NCBI RefSeq assembly: GCF_021347895.1
Contig: NC_067116.1
Span: 41,373,677-41,437,676, forward strand
Origin: Acanthochromis polyacanthus
Taxonomy: Eukaryota; Chordata; Actinopteri; Pomacentridae
Reading direction: 5' to 3'
Length of the DNA stretch: 64,000 nucleotides
In this document: positions 52,401 through 62,441 of the stretch, piece after piece
How the letters are laid out: each line of letters opens with the position of its first letter
Numbering within the stretch: position 1 is the stretch's first letter
Made by a program: the position numbers and the translations under genes
The notes under the pieces: model-generated
Seen by the model: only the letters and a program-made list of their open reading frames with translations
The model's database searches: none
Told to the model about the DNA's origin: nothing

Positions 52401-54040
52401 ACATTTCAATTACTGTGTTTTTACTTTTTTCAAAAGCTAAAAAAGAGATAATTAAAGTCAAGTAAATGTCCGTGGAGCATTTTAGACCGACGTTTCGACA
52501 TTGGTATCCATCAACATCATCAAAACACCAAAGGAAGAAATATTTTTTCTGTATTTTTGGAAGAACAGCGTTCATCCCTCCAGTAGACTAGGGCATTGAA
52601 GCTGCTCTGGTGATTCATGGTGGTCCACCACCTTACATGTTTTTCCTTTAATCTGTCACCCGTTTAACACCTACACACCAATTCATAAACACGCGAAGAT
52701 GAGATAAATTTTTCCCTCATGTCTGTTGGCACTTCCACTCACATTTCCAAACAAATCCTAAGTGGAACACACCCTTGTCAACTGTAATGTAGCTCTGTCT
52801 TGTATCCTCGCTCTTCCTCCTTCATCTTCTTTCGTCTGCTGCTCGAATGGCTCAGAGGCAACAGCTTGTGTTTGTTTGGACCATAATGTAGCAACAGAAC
52901 CCAGCAGGCAGACTACAGTCCCTCTGATCCTGCTCTCCATCTATCCTCTACCCCTTCCTCCTTTTTTTCCCCCTTTTCCATCTCCCCTCACACCGCTCTC
53001 CGGTTCGCTATTTCTACTCTCTTCTGTGTTGTTTTCTGTCTTCCTTTGTGCTCTTGTTTGTGCAATTTTCATATCAGGTGGTCTGCTCGCAAGCCACATG
53101 TGGGATTTTTTTAAACCACCAGTGCATATCACTTGATGCAGTGTTTACACAACGTAATTGCAAGCAGATTTGTTTTTGCAAAAACTGAAAAATAACATAA
53201 TTCTCTTCCTGTGCCTTTTCTCCATTGTTGGATCGATCTGCTCTCTGTTCTCCTCTCTCTTCCTGCTCCATTATTTGTTTTCCTCGCTGCACTTTGACCG
53301 ATGTCCAGAGGCATGTAGAAAAGGGAAAGGATGGAGAGACGGGTGGATAGGATGGAGGCGCCGGGCGTGAAAGGATTCTTGGTGAAGCTGAGAGATAGAG
53401 GAAGGAGCGCTGAGCAAAGCTGGCAGTGTGCAGAGATGTTGTGACATGGCTGGAGACGATCGTGGGTGGCTGCTACACCTCTTTTTGCAACAAACACAGA
53501 CACATTCACACCCGAACTGGCGTGAAGAAGGTGAAAAAAAATCAAGAGTCAGAAGGACAAACAACCATGCAGAGCTGCACTGACAACCAGACAAGTGAAG
53601 ATGCTTCTAGAGGACATGATAAAGTCTGAAAATCCAGACAGATAAAGAGTGAAGAGGTGGCTCCAGTAAACACAGACAGACTGAGGCAGAGGTGGAGGAG
53701 TACATTAAGTTGCTACTGTAAGTGAAACTCAGGATGGAAAGGTTATTAAACAGAGGAGTTACTGGATCATTAACTCTGCTCTCAGAGCCACGGGAAGGGA
53801 AACACCCTGTCAGGGGGCGAACGCTGCAAAAAGTCACGGTTGCTGCTACGTATTTAAAGCAAAGATTATATTTAAGGCGTACCTGCTTTATTGGAGTGAT
53901 GACAGGCGACTGGAATGAGAAACCAGAGGGCTGGGTGATACGCGAAAGTAATTGTGGTTTGAAGCCACGTTACCACAAGTTATGTTTAGAACTTATTTTT
54001 AGCTTAAGATTAAATGCTGTGATAAAAATGATGACAATGG
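52401..54040. other. Intronic sequence without recognised features
   Basis: Pyrimidine-rich + strand at 52895-53055 and 53200-53290 gives mixed frames on both strands. No domain is recognised in any of them. Confidence 0.4.
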
Positions 54041-55336
54041 TGCCCTGTGCTTTTCACAGATGAGAGCAGGTTCATCGTGAGCACACGTCACAGACATGGA
54101 AAGGTCTGGAGAAGCCATGGAGAACATTATGCTGCCTGTAACATGGTTTAGCATGACCGGTTTGGTGGTGAGTCAGTGATGGTCTGAGGAGGCATATCCA
54201 TGGAGGGACGCACAGACCTCTACAGGCTGGACAATGGCATTCTGACTGCCATTAGGTATCAGGATGAAATCCTTGGATCCATTGTCAGACCCTACACTGG
54301 TGCAGTGGTCCTGGATTCCTTCTGGTGGACGACAATGCCTGGCTTCATGTGGCAAGAGGATGCAGGCACTTCCTGGAGGATGAAGGAATTGACAGCATTG
54401 ACTGGTCCCAATACTCAGCTGACCTAAATCCAATAGAAAGCCTTTGGAACATTATGTTTTGTTCCGTCCAACACCACCAGGTTGCTCCTCAGACTGTCCA
54501 GGAGCTCAGTGATGCCCTGGTTCAGATCTGGGAGGAGATACCCCAGGACACCATCCATCGTCTCATTCAGAGCTTGTCCCGATATTGTCAGGCTGCGTAA
54601 GATAAGATAAGATAAGAAAGACTTTATTGATCTCACAAAGGAGAAATTTACTGTTACAGGGCTCTTAGAAACAAAAAACAGAGGAGTGCAAAAGTCACGA
54701 AAGTACAAGAACAAGATAATAAATATTGCACATAATAACAACTACACAGTAGTGTTATACAGTCTGATGGCAGTGGGGATGAAGGACCTGCGGTAGCGCT
54801 CCTTCTTGCACTGAGGGTGTCTGAGTCTCGTGCTAAAGGAGCTGCTCAGCTCCACTACAGTCCGGTGCAGTGGGTGGGAGCTGTTGTCCATGATGGATGA
54901 GAGCTTGGTCAACATCCTCCTCTCACCCACATCCATCACAGAGTCCAGTGGGCAGCCCAGGACAGAGCTGGCCCTCTTGGTCAGCTTGTTCAGTCTCTTC
55001 ATGTCCCGCTCTGCTGCCCGGGGCCCAGCAGACGACAGCGTAGAGGAAAGCAGAGGCTACCACGGTGTCATGCAAACTACTGAATACCATTTTGAGTTTC
55101 TGCCAAGGAATTTCAGAAAATGGACCAGCCTGCCACATCAGTTTTTCACTTTGATTTTGGAATGTCTTGAATTTAGCCCTCCTGGGGGGTTGATAATTTT
55201 CATTTCCATCAAACAATGTGGCATCTTTTCATTCCTAACACATTAACCAGTCCATATCAATGTAAATATGCAGTTTGTTTTTCCCCCGCATTGAAATATG
55301 ATGTATTTTCAAAGTGTTCCTTTAATTTTTTGAGCA

Positions 55337-55341
<5 letters not shown>
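54041..55341 (+). mobile_element. Tc1/mariner transposon fossil, interrupted by a LINE
   Basis: Left part (54041-54597): the reading MTRFGGESVMV, stop, GGISMEGRTDLYRLDNG, then after a frame shift DDNAWLHVAR and DWSQYSADLNPIESLWNIM. These are Tc1 transposase landmarks: the GGISMEGRTDL segment, the second catalytic-Asp region (DDNA.LH) and the DLNPIE(S)LW segment with the third acidic residue. A one-base loss near 54309 (GGTGCAGTGGTCC) breaks the frame, and the TGA before GGISMEG is a stop. The right part (about 55069-55341) has the typical 3' UTR and terminus ending TTTTTTGAGCAGTGTA. The 5' third and left terminal repeat are absent. The element cannot make transposase. Confidence 0.85.
54598..55068 (-). 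mobile_element. 5'-truncated non-LTR retrotransposon inside the Tc1 element
   Basis: On the minus strand, 55002-54742 encodes MKRLNKLTKRASSVLGCPLD, then ERRMLTKLSSIMDNSSHPLH and RLRHPQCKKERYRRSFIPTA, the well-known region just C-terminal to the reverse transcriptase of fish LINEs. The upstream ASAFLYAVVCWAPG in a neighbouring frame continues it, with one frame break near 55010. The 3' end has GAGATCAATAAAGTC and a tandem (TCTTA)n tail at 54618-54598. Only the 3' 0.47 kb is present. Tc1 text resumes on the other side. Confidence 0.85.

Positions 55342-55370
<29 letters not shown>
55340..55370. repeat. (TA)15 microsatellite at the Tc1 end
   Basis: Uninterrupted TA repeat starting exactly at the last TA of the Tc1 right terminus. 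It probably expanded from the TA target dinucleotide. Confidence 0.9.
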
Positions 55371-55374
<4 letters not shown>

Positions 55375-55451
55375 CTTATCCAAGTTTCCGATTGCCATTG
55401 ACTTCCTGTGCAGGTGAGGTTACAGTCAAGTGACAAAACAGAAACACAAAC

Positions 55452-55793
55452 CAAGGCGGTGTTCAAAATCCTCCACTAACTCCCTTTTCCTTACTGCCTA
55501 CATAGGGACCACACTATTGTGAACTCTAGGGAGCACCACAGCAAAAATACCATTTCAGACACTACTCAAGATATTAATTACGTAGCTTGCAAGCCATGAT
55601 TTGAGCTGTAGCAGCGTAATGCAAACAAATTCAAATCCAACTTATGGCTTTATGCTACTACTCACTGTGCATTGTGGGATATTTTAAGTGCACTATATAA
55701 CTTAATTATAACCTAACATTTTAACAGCACTACAAAATGGCAAACACACTATAAAGTGCAGTATACAGGGTGTAGCGACTGATTTCGGACACA
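55452..55793. mobile_element. ~340-bp MITE ('GTGTCCGAAAT' termini)
   Basis: The left end GTGTTCAAAATCCTCCACTAA and the reverse complement of the right end (TGTGTCCGAAATCAGTCGCTA) correspond. Inside, CTACATAGGGACC, TTGTGGGATATTTTAAGTGC and CACTATAAAGTGCAGTATACAGGG match a common fish MITE from memory. No coding sequence. Confidence 0.6.
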
Positions 55794-57779
55794 AAGTTTG
55801 TCTTGGCTGAACTCTTTGCAGCCTTTTCCACCACTCATGACTGTGTGTTCTCATCTAGCACCTCCTCGTCTAATGCAGTAGCAGCCTGACATTGGTTAAA
55901 GTTTAGGACATGTTTAATATTCCTTCTCGCTTCTGTCTCCTAATGATGGTAAACACAGTTTTGGTTTTTAACGGTGATAAGCACAGAAAAGGCCAGTTGC
56001 ATGAATATTAGATTAAACTGCCAGTTTTTGTTCTCAATATCAAGCATGCCAGAACAAGTAAATTTAATATTAGTATTTATTATGTCTATAGGAATATGAA
56101 GAAGAAGATGTCTTTGTGCGCCACATAAACGCCACATCCTAAATATAATCCAAACCAGGATAAAGTCATAACTGCAATACTGCTATGTATTTAAATACAC
56201 TTATTGTGGTTTTGGTTAAAAGTTAATCTCATCGTGCCACGTGCCATGATCGAGTCACATTTTAGATATTTAATCGCGATCATTAATCAGATTCGAGTCA
56301 TTAAAATTGTAATAATGGAAAAAGAGAAACTGCAAATCATCAGACAGTGTGCACATGTTTGCAAGGCAGCTCTAAGAAGACAGTTTTTGACAGTTTTCCT
56401 TCTGTTTGTCAAGTTTCCAGCAAATTTACTGATTAGAAAATGGAAAGCTATGTACTTGTGACATCAGGAGCTCTACACTGAGACTTAAACCTGTTGTTTT
56501 CACCAGAAGAAATGAAAACTTTGAGGAGAAATGTACTCTCATACACAAAAAAAAAAACACAAACACAAAATGAGCGAGAGTTTTAGCAGCAGCAGCGTCA
56601 CGTTTTACAGTGTGCTACCTGTGCAGTCGGCCTCCTGCAGCAGGGGAGCGATTAGCAGTCAGCTGACCTCTCATTACGTCTCGCCTAATGGAGCTGTTTG
56701 CTGGGACTCCGCTCTGCTTCAGAAGCACCACACTGTTTACCGTCTGGATACTCCACAAACAAACACACCAGCTCAGCCTCCCACACGCGCATTCATCTGC
56801 ATGGAAAGAGAGCTATTATCTCCGTACCCACACACTGGGACCAGAAACAAACAGTACATGCGCCACCGTTGTCAGATGAAACGCCCGCGAATAAACTTTT
56901 TCCAAAATGCCAGATTTTAAAGCGCTGGGGGAAAACATTGTTGTTTGTTTGACAAATTGTGCCAACTCATGGAGAACCGTACAATCCTTCAATTCGAGCT
57001 CCAACATGAAAGTCAGAGAAGATTTAAGAAGTGGTGGTTTTTACCCTGAAGATGACGTCATGTTTGTGTGATCAGACGACAGCGTTTGCATTTCTCTGCT
57101 GCTTGTTTGCAGTAAGTGGTTTAAGGAATAAGTGCACATTTAGGATCCTGGAAACAACAAATATGGTGTAGAATGAAAGGACTCTTTAGGAAAATTGACT
57201 GTTTTCGTGATTTACAGCAGGTGCGTCTTAGAAATGTGGTACAATGTCATCATCCAGAAAAAAAACACGCACACACAAACACACAATGCCTCATCTGTGC
57301 GTGTTCTGAATGACGGCAGCGCAGAGGAAATCAAGTCAACACACATGAAACAGTCAGCTTGACCTCACACCCGCTGAACACACACGGGACGAGCTCTTCT
57401 CTGCAGCCGGCCTGCACAAATTAATGAAATAGCTGCTTGACACAGATATGAGGCAGGTTGAATCTGTCAGCGTTCAGCCGCCGAACCAGCCCAGTCTGGC
57501 CCCGACGTCTTGTTAGGAGAAGGGGTTGAAAGAAAGAGGGAAGAATGTTAGAGAGGTGCAGAGGCGAGAAGAATTCCTGTTGGCAGCAGTCAAACATATT
57601 TATGGAGTTTTTGAGTGTATAAAGTGCATGGAACTTTGGAAGTTTTAGCCTTTTATTGCTTTTCAACACTAAATCGCGGTCCAGTTAATTAGGCTTTTTT
57701 TGAGAAAAAAAGATACAAAAAGACTTTTTCATGCCAAAGAAAATTAATTTCTACACAGCCATAGAAATTTAAAAAACAA
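55794..57779. other. Intronic sequence without recognised features
   Basis: No exon or repeat family recognised. Bases 56580-56760 are compositionally balanced (AGCAGCAGCAGCGTCACG, GTCAGCTGACCTC) and repeat-free, and could be a conserved element. A short CA-rich run is at about 57268-57290. Confidence 0.4.
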
Positions 57780-58560
57780 TAACTTCATAATGTTTATCTA
57801 AAATTCTAAAAGAAAATCAAAAAAAAAATCAGTAAATAGAAATTAATTATATTTTTCGACACAATGCAGTCACAATGTGCAAAAAATAAATGATTATTTA
57901 TAAAAAAAAATACAGCTTTTTGATGAGGACAGTTTGGGGCATTTTTTTTTTTTTTTTTTACATTTTTTAATAGTTAACATGTAAATTCTTTGGTTTTTCC
58001 ATTAAATACCTGTAATTTAACAAAACAGAGGAAATCTGTAATATAATATTAAATTGTTCAAAAACATATTTTAAATAATAAATGATAAAAAAAATACTGT
58101 ATAAGGATCATTAAGATATATGATGTGTCTTTCAAATAATGATCTGTAAAATAATGAAATTTTTGCTCATTTAAATGCAGTAAAAACAATTGAAAATTTA
58201 CTTCAAATGATGTGGAGAAAAAAAGGTTACTATTTGTAAAAAAAAAAAAAATATGTGGACGTTATTCAGTTTTAGCCTTTTTTAGTTTTTTACAGAAAAT
58301 GTTTGCAATTTCTAGATTTTCTAGATATTAACCACTTCTGTAACTTAACAAAGCAGGAACAATATATAAAATATTACTAGAACAATTATTTAACCATCTA
58401 TAATTTACCAAAATAGGGACAATCTATAAAATATAAGTAAATTGTTAGCAAGAAATCCAGTGCATTTCTGACACTGCTTTTTAAAATTATTTTTTACCAT
58501 TATAATGATCTAATTTTAGCTTTTCTGTTTTCCATAGTTACCTTTATATAACAGTATTAG
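57780..58560. repeat. AT-rich 'ACTGTAAAA' family, copy 3
   Basis: CTGTAATTTAACAAAACAGAGG, AATCTGTAATATAATATTAAATTG, AAATGCAGTAAAAACAATTG and CTTAACAAAGCAGGAACAA repeat the phrases of copies 2 and 4. It has two long homopolymers (T at about 57941-57959; A at about 58238-58250). It looks like two or more family members in tandem. Confidence 0.5.
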
Positions 58561-58699
58561 CCTTTGTAAAAACTCCCTGTAGGTTAAGGACATTATTTTC
58601 ACTGCAGGTCAAAGTAACCTGCTCTTAAAGAAACAAGAATGAGAAAACATCCAAACTTCTGCCCGTATGAGGATATTTACTTTGCATAAGTTTGACAAA

Positions 58700-58729
58700 A
58701 GACAAGCACACACACACACACACACACAC
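58700..58729. repeat. (CA)n short microsatellite
   Basis: About 13 perfect CA units near 58706-58729, followed by CGCCC. Confidence 0.8.
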
Positions 58730-59296
58730 GCCCATCTTCACCCTGACAAAAACTCACACTCAGGCCTCTGTGTAATCCCATCTGATCTCGCCGACACTCT
58801 GTTGTTAGAAGCCTCCTCTCTCCGCTGCCGCCTTTGAACTCGGCTGCCAAGAAAGTGTAACGCGGTGTGCCTCTTTCTACGACTCTCAGGAATGATCAGG
58901 AACATTATAATGATAAAATTGGCAGATGGGGGGGCGAGTGGGAGCAGAGGGCCCTGACAGAAAGCAAGTAAGAGGCTCGAATATTGTCAACGTGTTGTTA
59001 ATAAGCCGAGGTGTGTGTGCAGGTATGTGTGCATGTGAATATGAATTCCTCTGTGAGGTGTGTGTTAGGAGGGTGATGTCAGGCTACATTACAGCTTATT
59101 GCTGGGTTGAGTGACGCGCAGGATTATCGGCCGATGGGAGAAATAAAAAAAAAAAAAGAGAGAGGCTTTCATCGGCGTGGGGCTGAGGTCTGCATGTTTG
59201 ATGTTTGACTGAAGGAATCAGAAACGAGGCGATGGAGAGTGAGAGAGGAAGGCAGGAGTGACGACAATATGGGGTCATTACCGAGCAACAAGTGAG

Positions 59297-59530
59297 GCCA
59301 GCAGATGAAGAGCAAGTTTGCATTTGAACAGTCAGTTATGTCTCTACTACAGAGACAGTCACTACCTCATCTCATCTAGAAGTATGATGACACCACGGAT
59401 GGAAGAATGTCTGATTTAGTGGGGTCATTCTGTCACCAGGAAGTGAATAAAAGCGGGGATCTGTAATGTTAATGTCTATTAGTGAGTATTTAGAGCAGCA
59501 GAATGATGTGAGTGGAGATATTTAACTATC
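59297..59530. repeat. Direct duplication, unit 1
   Basis: AGAGCAAGTTTGCATTTGAACAG starts at 59309. Then come GGATGGAAGAATGTCTGATTTAG, GGTCATTCTGTCACCAGGA and GAGTATTTAGAGCAGCAGAATGATG. The same ordered blocks occur 852 bp further on, at 60161. Confidence 0.8.
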
Positions 59531-59579
59531 AGCCAAACTGTTGGAATTAATAAACAGACCAGCAATGCAATGGAGTTTA

Positions 59580-60150
59580 CACTACAGTATAAAAAAATAA
59601 ACAAAATTTTTAAAAAATAATGTAAAAATCTGATGAAAAGTTTACCAGAAAAACAACTACATTATACTGATTTTTTTTAGAAAAATATTTGAAACTGTAG
59701 ATGGATAGAATTGTGAAAATAACAGTTAATATCTTGAAAATAATTTTTATTTTTTGTGAATTTCATTACAATACTGTGTACTTGTAAAGTGACAAACACT
59801 GAAAGAACAAATGAATATTCTAAAAATATATATTTTTCATGAACTGTGGGCAGTATACACAGTGCAGTTTTTGGCTTTTTTTTTCATTACAGAGAACATG
59901 TGAACAGTTTTTTCCCCTGTGATTTTACTAGATACGATTTGTAATTTACCAAGCTGGGGAGTCATTTGTTCAAAAGACTATTTAAAATATTACTATTACT
60001 ATTTTAAAATATTATTATACATGTAGTTTCTTAATGCGAAAGGTTTGTAAAAATGAAGATATTTTTGCTGATTTATTACAGTAAAAAGGATTGTAATTTT
60101 GGAGTCAGAAAAAGAAATAAATATTTACCAGTAGTTAAAGTACATTATTT
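59580..60150. repeat. AT-rich 'ACTGTAAAA' family, copy 4
   Basis: Phrases TGTAAAAATCTGATGAAAAGTTTACCAG, CTGTGGGCAGTATACACAGTGC, CTGTGATTTTACTAGATACG, TGTAATTTACCAAGCTGGG and TTATTACAGTAAAAAGG parallel copies 2 and 3. It fills the space between the two duplication units. Confidence 0.5.
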
Positions 60151-60390
60151 TAGTAGATAAAGAGCAAGTTTCTATCTGAACAGTCTGTTATCTCACAGAT
60201 CATCTACTACCATGATCTATAACGACACCTTGGATGGAAAAATGTCTGATTTAATGAGGTCATTCTGTCACGAGGAGGTAAGATCTGGCCGCTGTATCAG
60301 ACATTAGTCGTGACTATTTTCAGCAGCACATTAATAGACTTTTAGTGTTGAGTATTTAGAGTAGGGGAATGATGTTTGTGGAATGGGGTC
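60150..60390. repeat. Direct duplication, unit 2
   Basis: AGAGCAAGTTTCTATCTGAACAG at 60161, GGATGGAAAAATGTCTGATTTAATG, GGTCATTCTGTCACGAGGA and GAGTATTTAGAGTAGGGGAATGATG match unit 1 in order, at roughly three quarters identity by eye. Some extra bases lie between the blocks, for example the CAGACATTAGTCGTGAC stretch. Confidence 0.8.
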
Positions 60391-60466
60391 AAAATAAACT
60401 GTCCTGTCCATCAGGAGACTCCGTGAGTCACAAGAAAAGTCAAATCAGTTCATCCTACGCAGAACA

Positions 60467-60969
60467 TTACACTGGAAAAAAAGAAGATTGTTGGACGAAC
60501 TTCAGCTTGAATTAGTAACTGTTTACCCAAATAAGTCAAAAAGTAATATTAATGCTACTGGTTTAGTTAGATGTACTTAAATAATTAGATTTCTCTCAAA
60601 TGAACGGTTTGTATTGCTGCAGCTTATCTTTAGGGAAACTTTCCATTTATTTACCCAAACCGAAGGCGGAAAAAATTTTGTTGCTCGATTTTCCATTGAT
60701 TGCTTTTCTTTTCTCTGTGTCCTACTCTAAGAAAATAGTGTTGGAGCTGAAGTGGAGAAAACTGAAGAAGCTGCTGAGGCTAAAGGATCAGCAAACCGGA
60801 CTTCATGCATTTTCGCTAAACCTTGAATACCATTTTAAAGATGCAAAGTATAATTTAAAGTTGGTAAAATCCACAAACTGCCAACACACCAAGGGAGAAT
60901 GATCAATGAGATTAATTAAAAACAGATTTTTACTTCAACTGTAGCCCAACTATAGTGCTTTACAGTGTA
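60467..60969. mobile_element. MITE family copy 2, TACACTG termini
   Basis: The left terminus TTACACTGGAAAAAAAG and right terminus CTTTACAGTGTA are inverted repeats. The left interior (TTGTTGGACGAACTTC, TTTACCCAAATAAG, TAATGCTACTGGTTTAG, TTAGATGTACTTA) matches the reverse complement of the copy at 47560. It is longer than copy 1, and its middle (about 60600-60900) is open for 100 codons with a lysine-rich translation that I do not recognise. Confidence 0.55.
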
Positions 60970-61502
60970 GTTAGTTTTATTTGGTGTCCTTTTTGAAATT
61001 CGGACAAGATCTGTGGTCATTTTCAGACAAAAACAGACATTTAACAGGAACGTATTAGTCAATTAATCTAAATGAGTAATTTTCCTTCAAAAAAAAATCA
61101 AACAGGTCATTTAAGGTCATTTTAATGTTGAGTTTTGAGCTTTGAGTGTGTTTAGCAGCTACAAGGCTGCAAGATATCAAAAAGCTCTCCCTAATAATGA
61201 GTAAACAACACTTTGTGGTTTTGTTTTTGTTGGCAGTGCATGTCCTAGAATAGCATGTATGCGTTTACTTGTTGTAGTTTGCAATCGGAAACTTTACACA
61301 TTTCACAAACCACCTCTGTGTTTTGTAATCATCTGTAGTTCTCCTGTTCTGTCAAAGTCTTGGGTTTTTGGAAACTTTTACATTGAGTGTGACTCTGCTG
61401 CAGCTGCTGAACAATAACTGGAGCCAAAAGCAACAAAATGTCATGAGACAGTGGTTACATAGAAATATAGAAGGATAATATTTACAACAATGAACTGAAG
61501 CA

Positions 61503-61572
61503 AAACCTGTCGACAGGCACAGACTTCAACAGTCCCCTACAACCCTCTACAGCATAAAGCGGTATAGAGAAA

Positions 61573-61604
<32 letters not shown>

Positions 61605-61665
61605 ATGGATGATGGACGGATGGATGGATGGACGGATGGATGGATGATGGACGGATGGATGGATG
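61503..61665 (+). mobile_element. Severely truncated GGAT-tail retrotransposon with 11-bp duplication
   Basis: GAACTGAAGCA flanks the segment at 61492-61502 and 61666-61676. The body ends CATAAAGCGGTATAGAGAAAATGG followed by a GGAT/GGAC array (61575-61665), the same 3' end as the insertion at 51137. Only about 70 bases of non-tail sequence remain. The array gives His-Pro-Ser-Ile frames that are not genes. Confidence 0.75.
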
Positions 61666-61906
61666 GAACTGAAGCATGTCAGAAGATGTGGATGCATTTT
61701 CAGCATCAATGTCTGATTTTACCAGCAGCTCTACCAACAATCAAACCAAATGTGCACAAAAACAGGTGCAGGTGACAAAACTACGATGTCACACAGATTT
61801 GTTTAACAGAACTAAACTTAAAAATGTAAAGCATTTTAAGCACAAGTGAATGTCTGTAAATATTTCACAGCAAATGCATTTGATAATTCTTCAGACATTT
61901 AAGTTT

Positions 61907-62100
61907 GGGTGGCTGGTGCTCATATGGTTGTCCACTGATTGCAAGGTTGGTGATTTGTTCCCCGGCTCCTTCGCATGTCCTTGGGCAAGACACCGAACCC
62001 TAAGTTGCCCCTGATGGTAGAAAGGCACCATGCATGAAAGCTCTGTCGCCATTGGTGTTTGAATGAGTGTGTGAAAGAGAAACATTTTAAAGCGCAGGCC
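61907..62100 (+). mobile_element. Teleost SINE-like repeat
   Basis: GGTGGCTGGTGCTCATATGG, GATTGCAAGGTTGGTGATTTG, CCCGGCTCCTTCGCATGTCC, TTGGGCAAGACACCGAACCC, AAGTTGCCCCTGATGG and AATGAGTGTGTGAAAG follow the order of a common fish repeat with a tRNA-like 5' half (A- and B-box-like phrases). It is a decayed copy and no functional tRNA is implied. Confidence 0.6.
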
Positions 62101-62344
62101 ATTTATCAGTTACTAAACCGGTGGACTGACCAACCAACATTGTCATCTCTTGCATTCCACTGATAAGATGTGGAAAATTTCTGGAAGTTTCATGCACTGA
62201 GCAACATTACCATACCGTTTATACCAGTAACCAATTCCCATGAGAACAAATCCAGACTATGATTAGTCACAAAGTTAAAATGCAGATTTGGAAAGAACCC
62301 AGTTTCAAATCTGTCTTGCCCTCTGACCTTCTGTCTGCTCTTAG

Positions 62345-62441
62345 GTCATTTCTTGGGGAACCACAGTGTTCTGGACATCCTCAAACAGGAGGGCTACGAG
62401 ATCGTCCACACGCCGTCTGATCACCAAGAGCCGGTCACAGA
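62345..62441 (+). CDS. trabd2b: TIKI-family (TRABD2) internal exon 'C', 97 nt
   Basis: Starts with GT that completes the glycine codon begun in exon B, then encodes HFLGNHSVLDILKQEGYEIV and HTPSDHQEPVT plus two nt. The junction creates FAFGAG|HFLGN, the second conserved GxxH motif (GAGH) of TIKI/TraB proteins, needed for metalloprotease activity in studied members. NHS is a further N-glycosylation sequon. The acceptor is CTGTCTGCTCTTAG at 62344, and the donor is taken as GA|GTGAGT at 62442, the best GT nearby. Without splicing there, the frame reads Glu then TGA (62443-62445), so intron retention would end the protein just after the TraB domain. HTPSDHQEP begins the variable linker where TIKI sequences diverge. 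VLDILKQEGYE is more TRABD2A-like, unlike exons A and B. Confidence 0.9.

Noticed and set aside
52762..53594. Several overlapping 60-138-codon frames on both strands
   Set aside because: Produced by pyrimidine-rich low-complexity sequence, with no recognisable domains.
54742..55002. 86-codon reverse-transcriptase C-terminal frame considered as a host gene
   Set aside because: It is the 3' remnant of a LINE with a (TCTTA)n tail inserted in a Tc1 element, not a host coding exon.
60600..60902. 100-codon lysine-rich open frame
   Set aside because: Lies inside the MITE at 60467-60969 and resembles no protein I know. Chance opening in AT-rich sequence is likely.
61564..61666. Short regularly repeated units considered as a CRISPR-like array
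   Set aside because: Units are 4 bp without spacers in a vertebrate genome. This is a microsatellite.
61482..61775. His-Pro-Ser-Ile and Met-Asp-Gly-Trp repeat proteins
   Set aside because: They are translations of the GGAT/GGAC array at a retrotransposon tail.
61907..62000. tRNA-like A/B-box phrases
   Set aside because: They belong to a decayed SINE-like repeat. No cloverleaf with an intact anticodon arm could be drawn.
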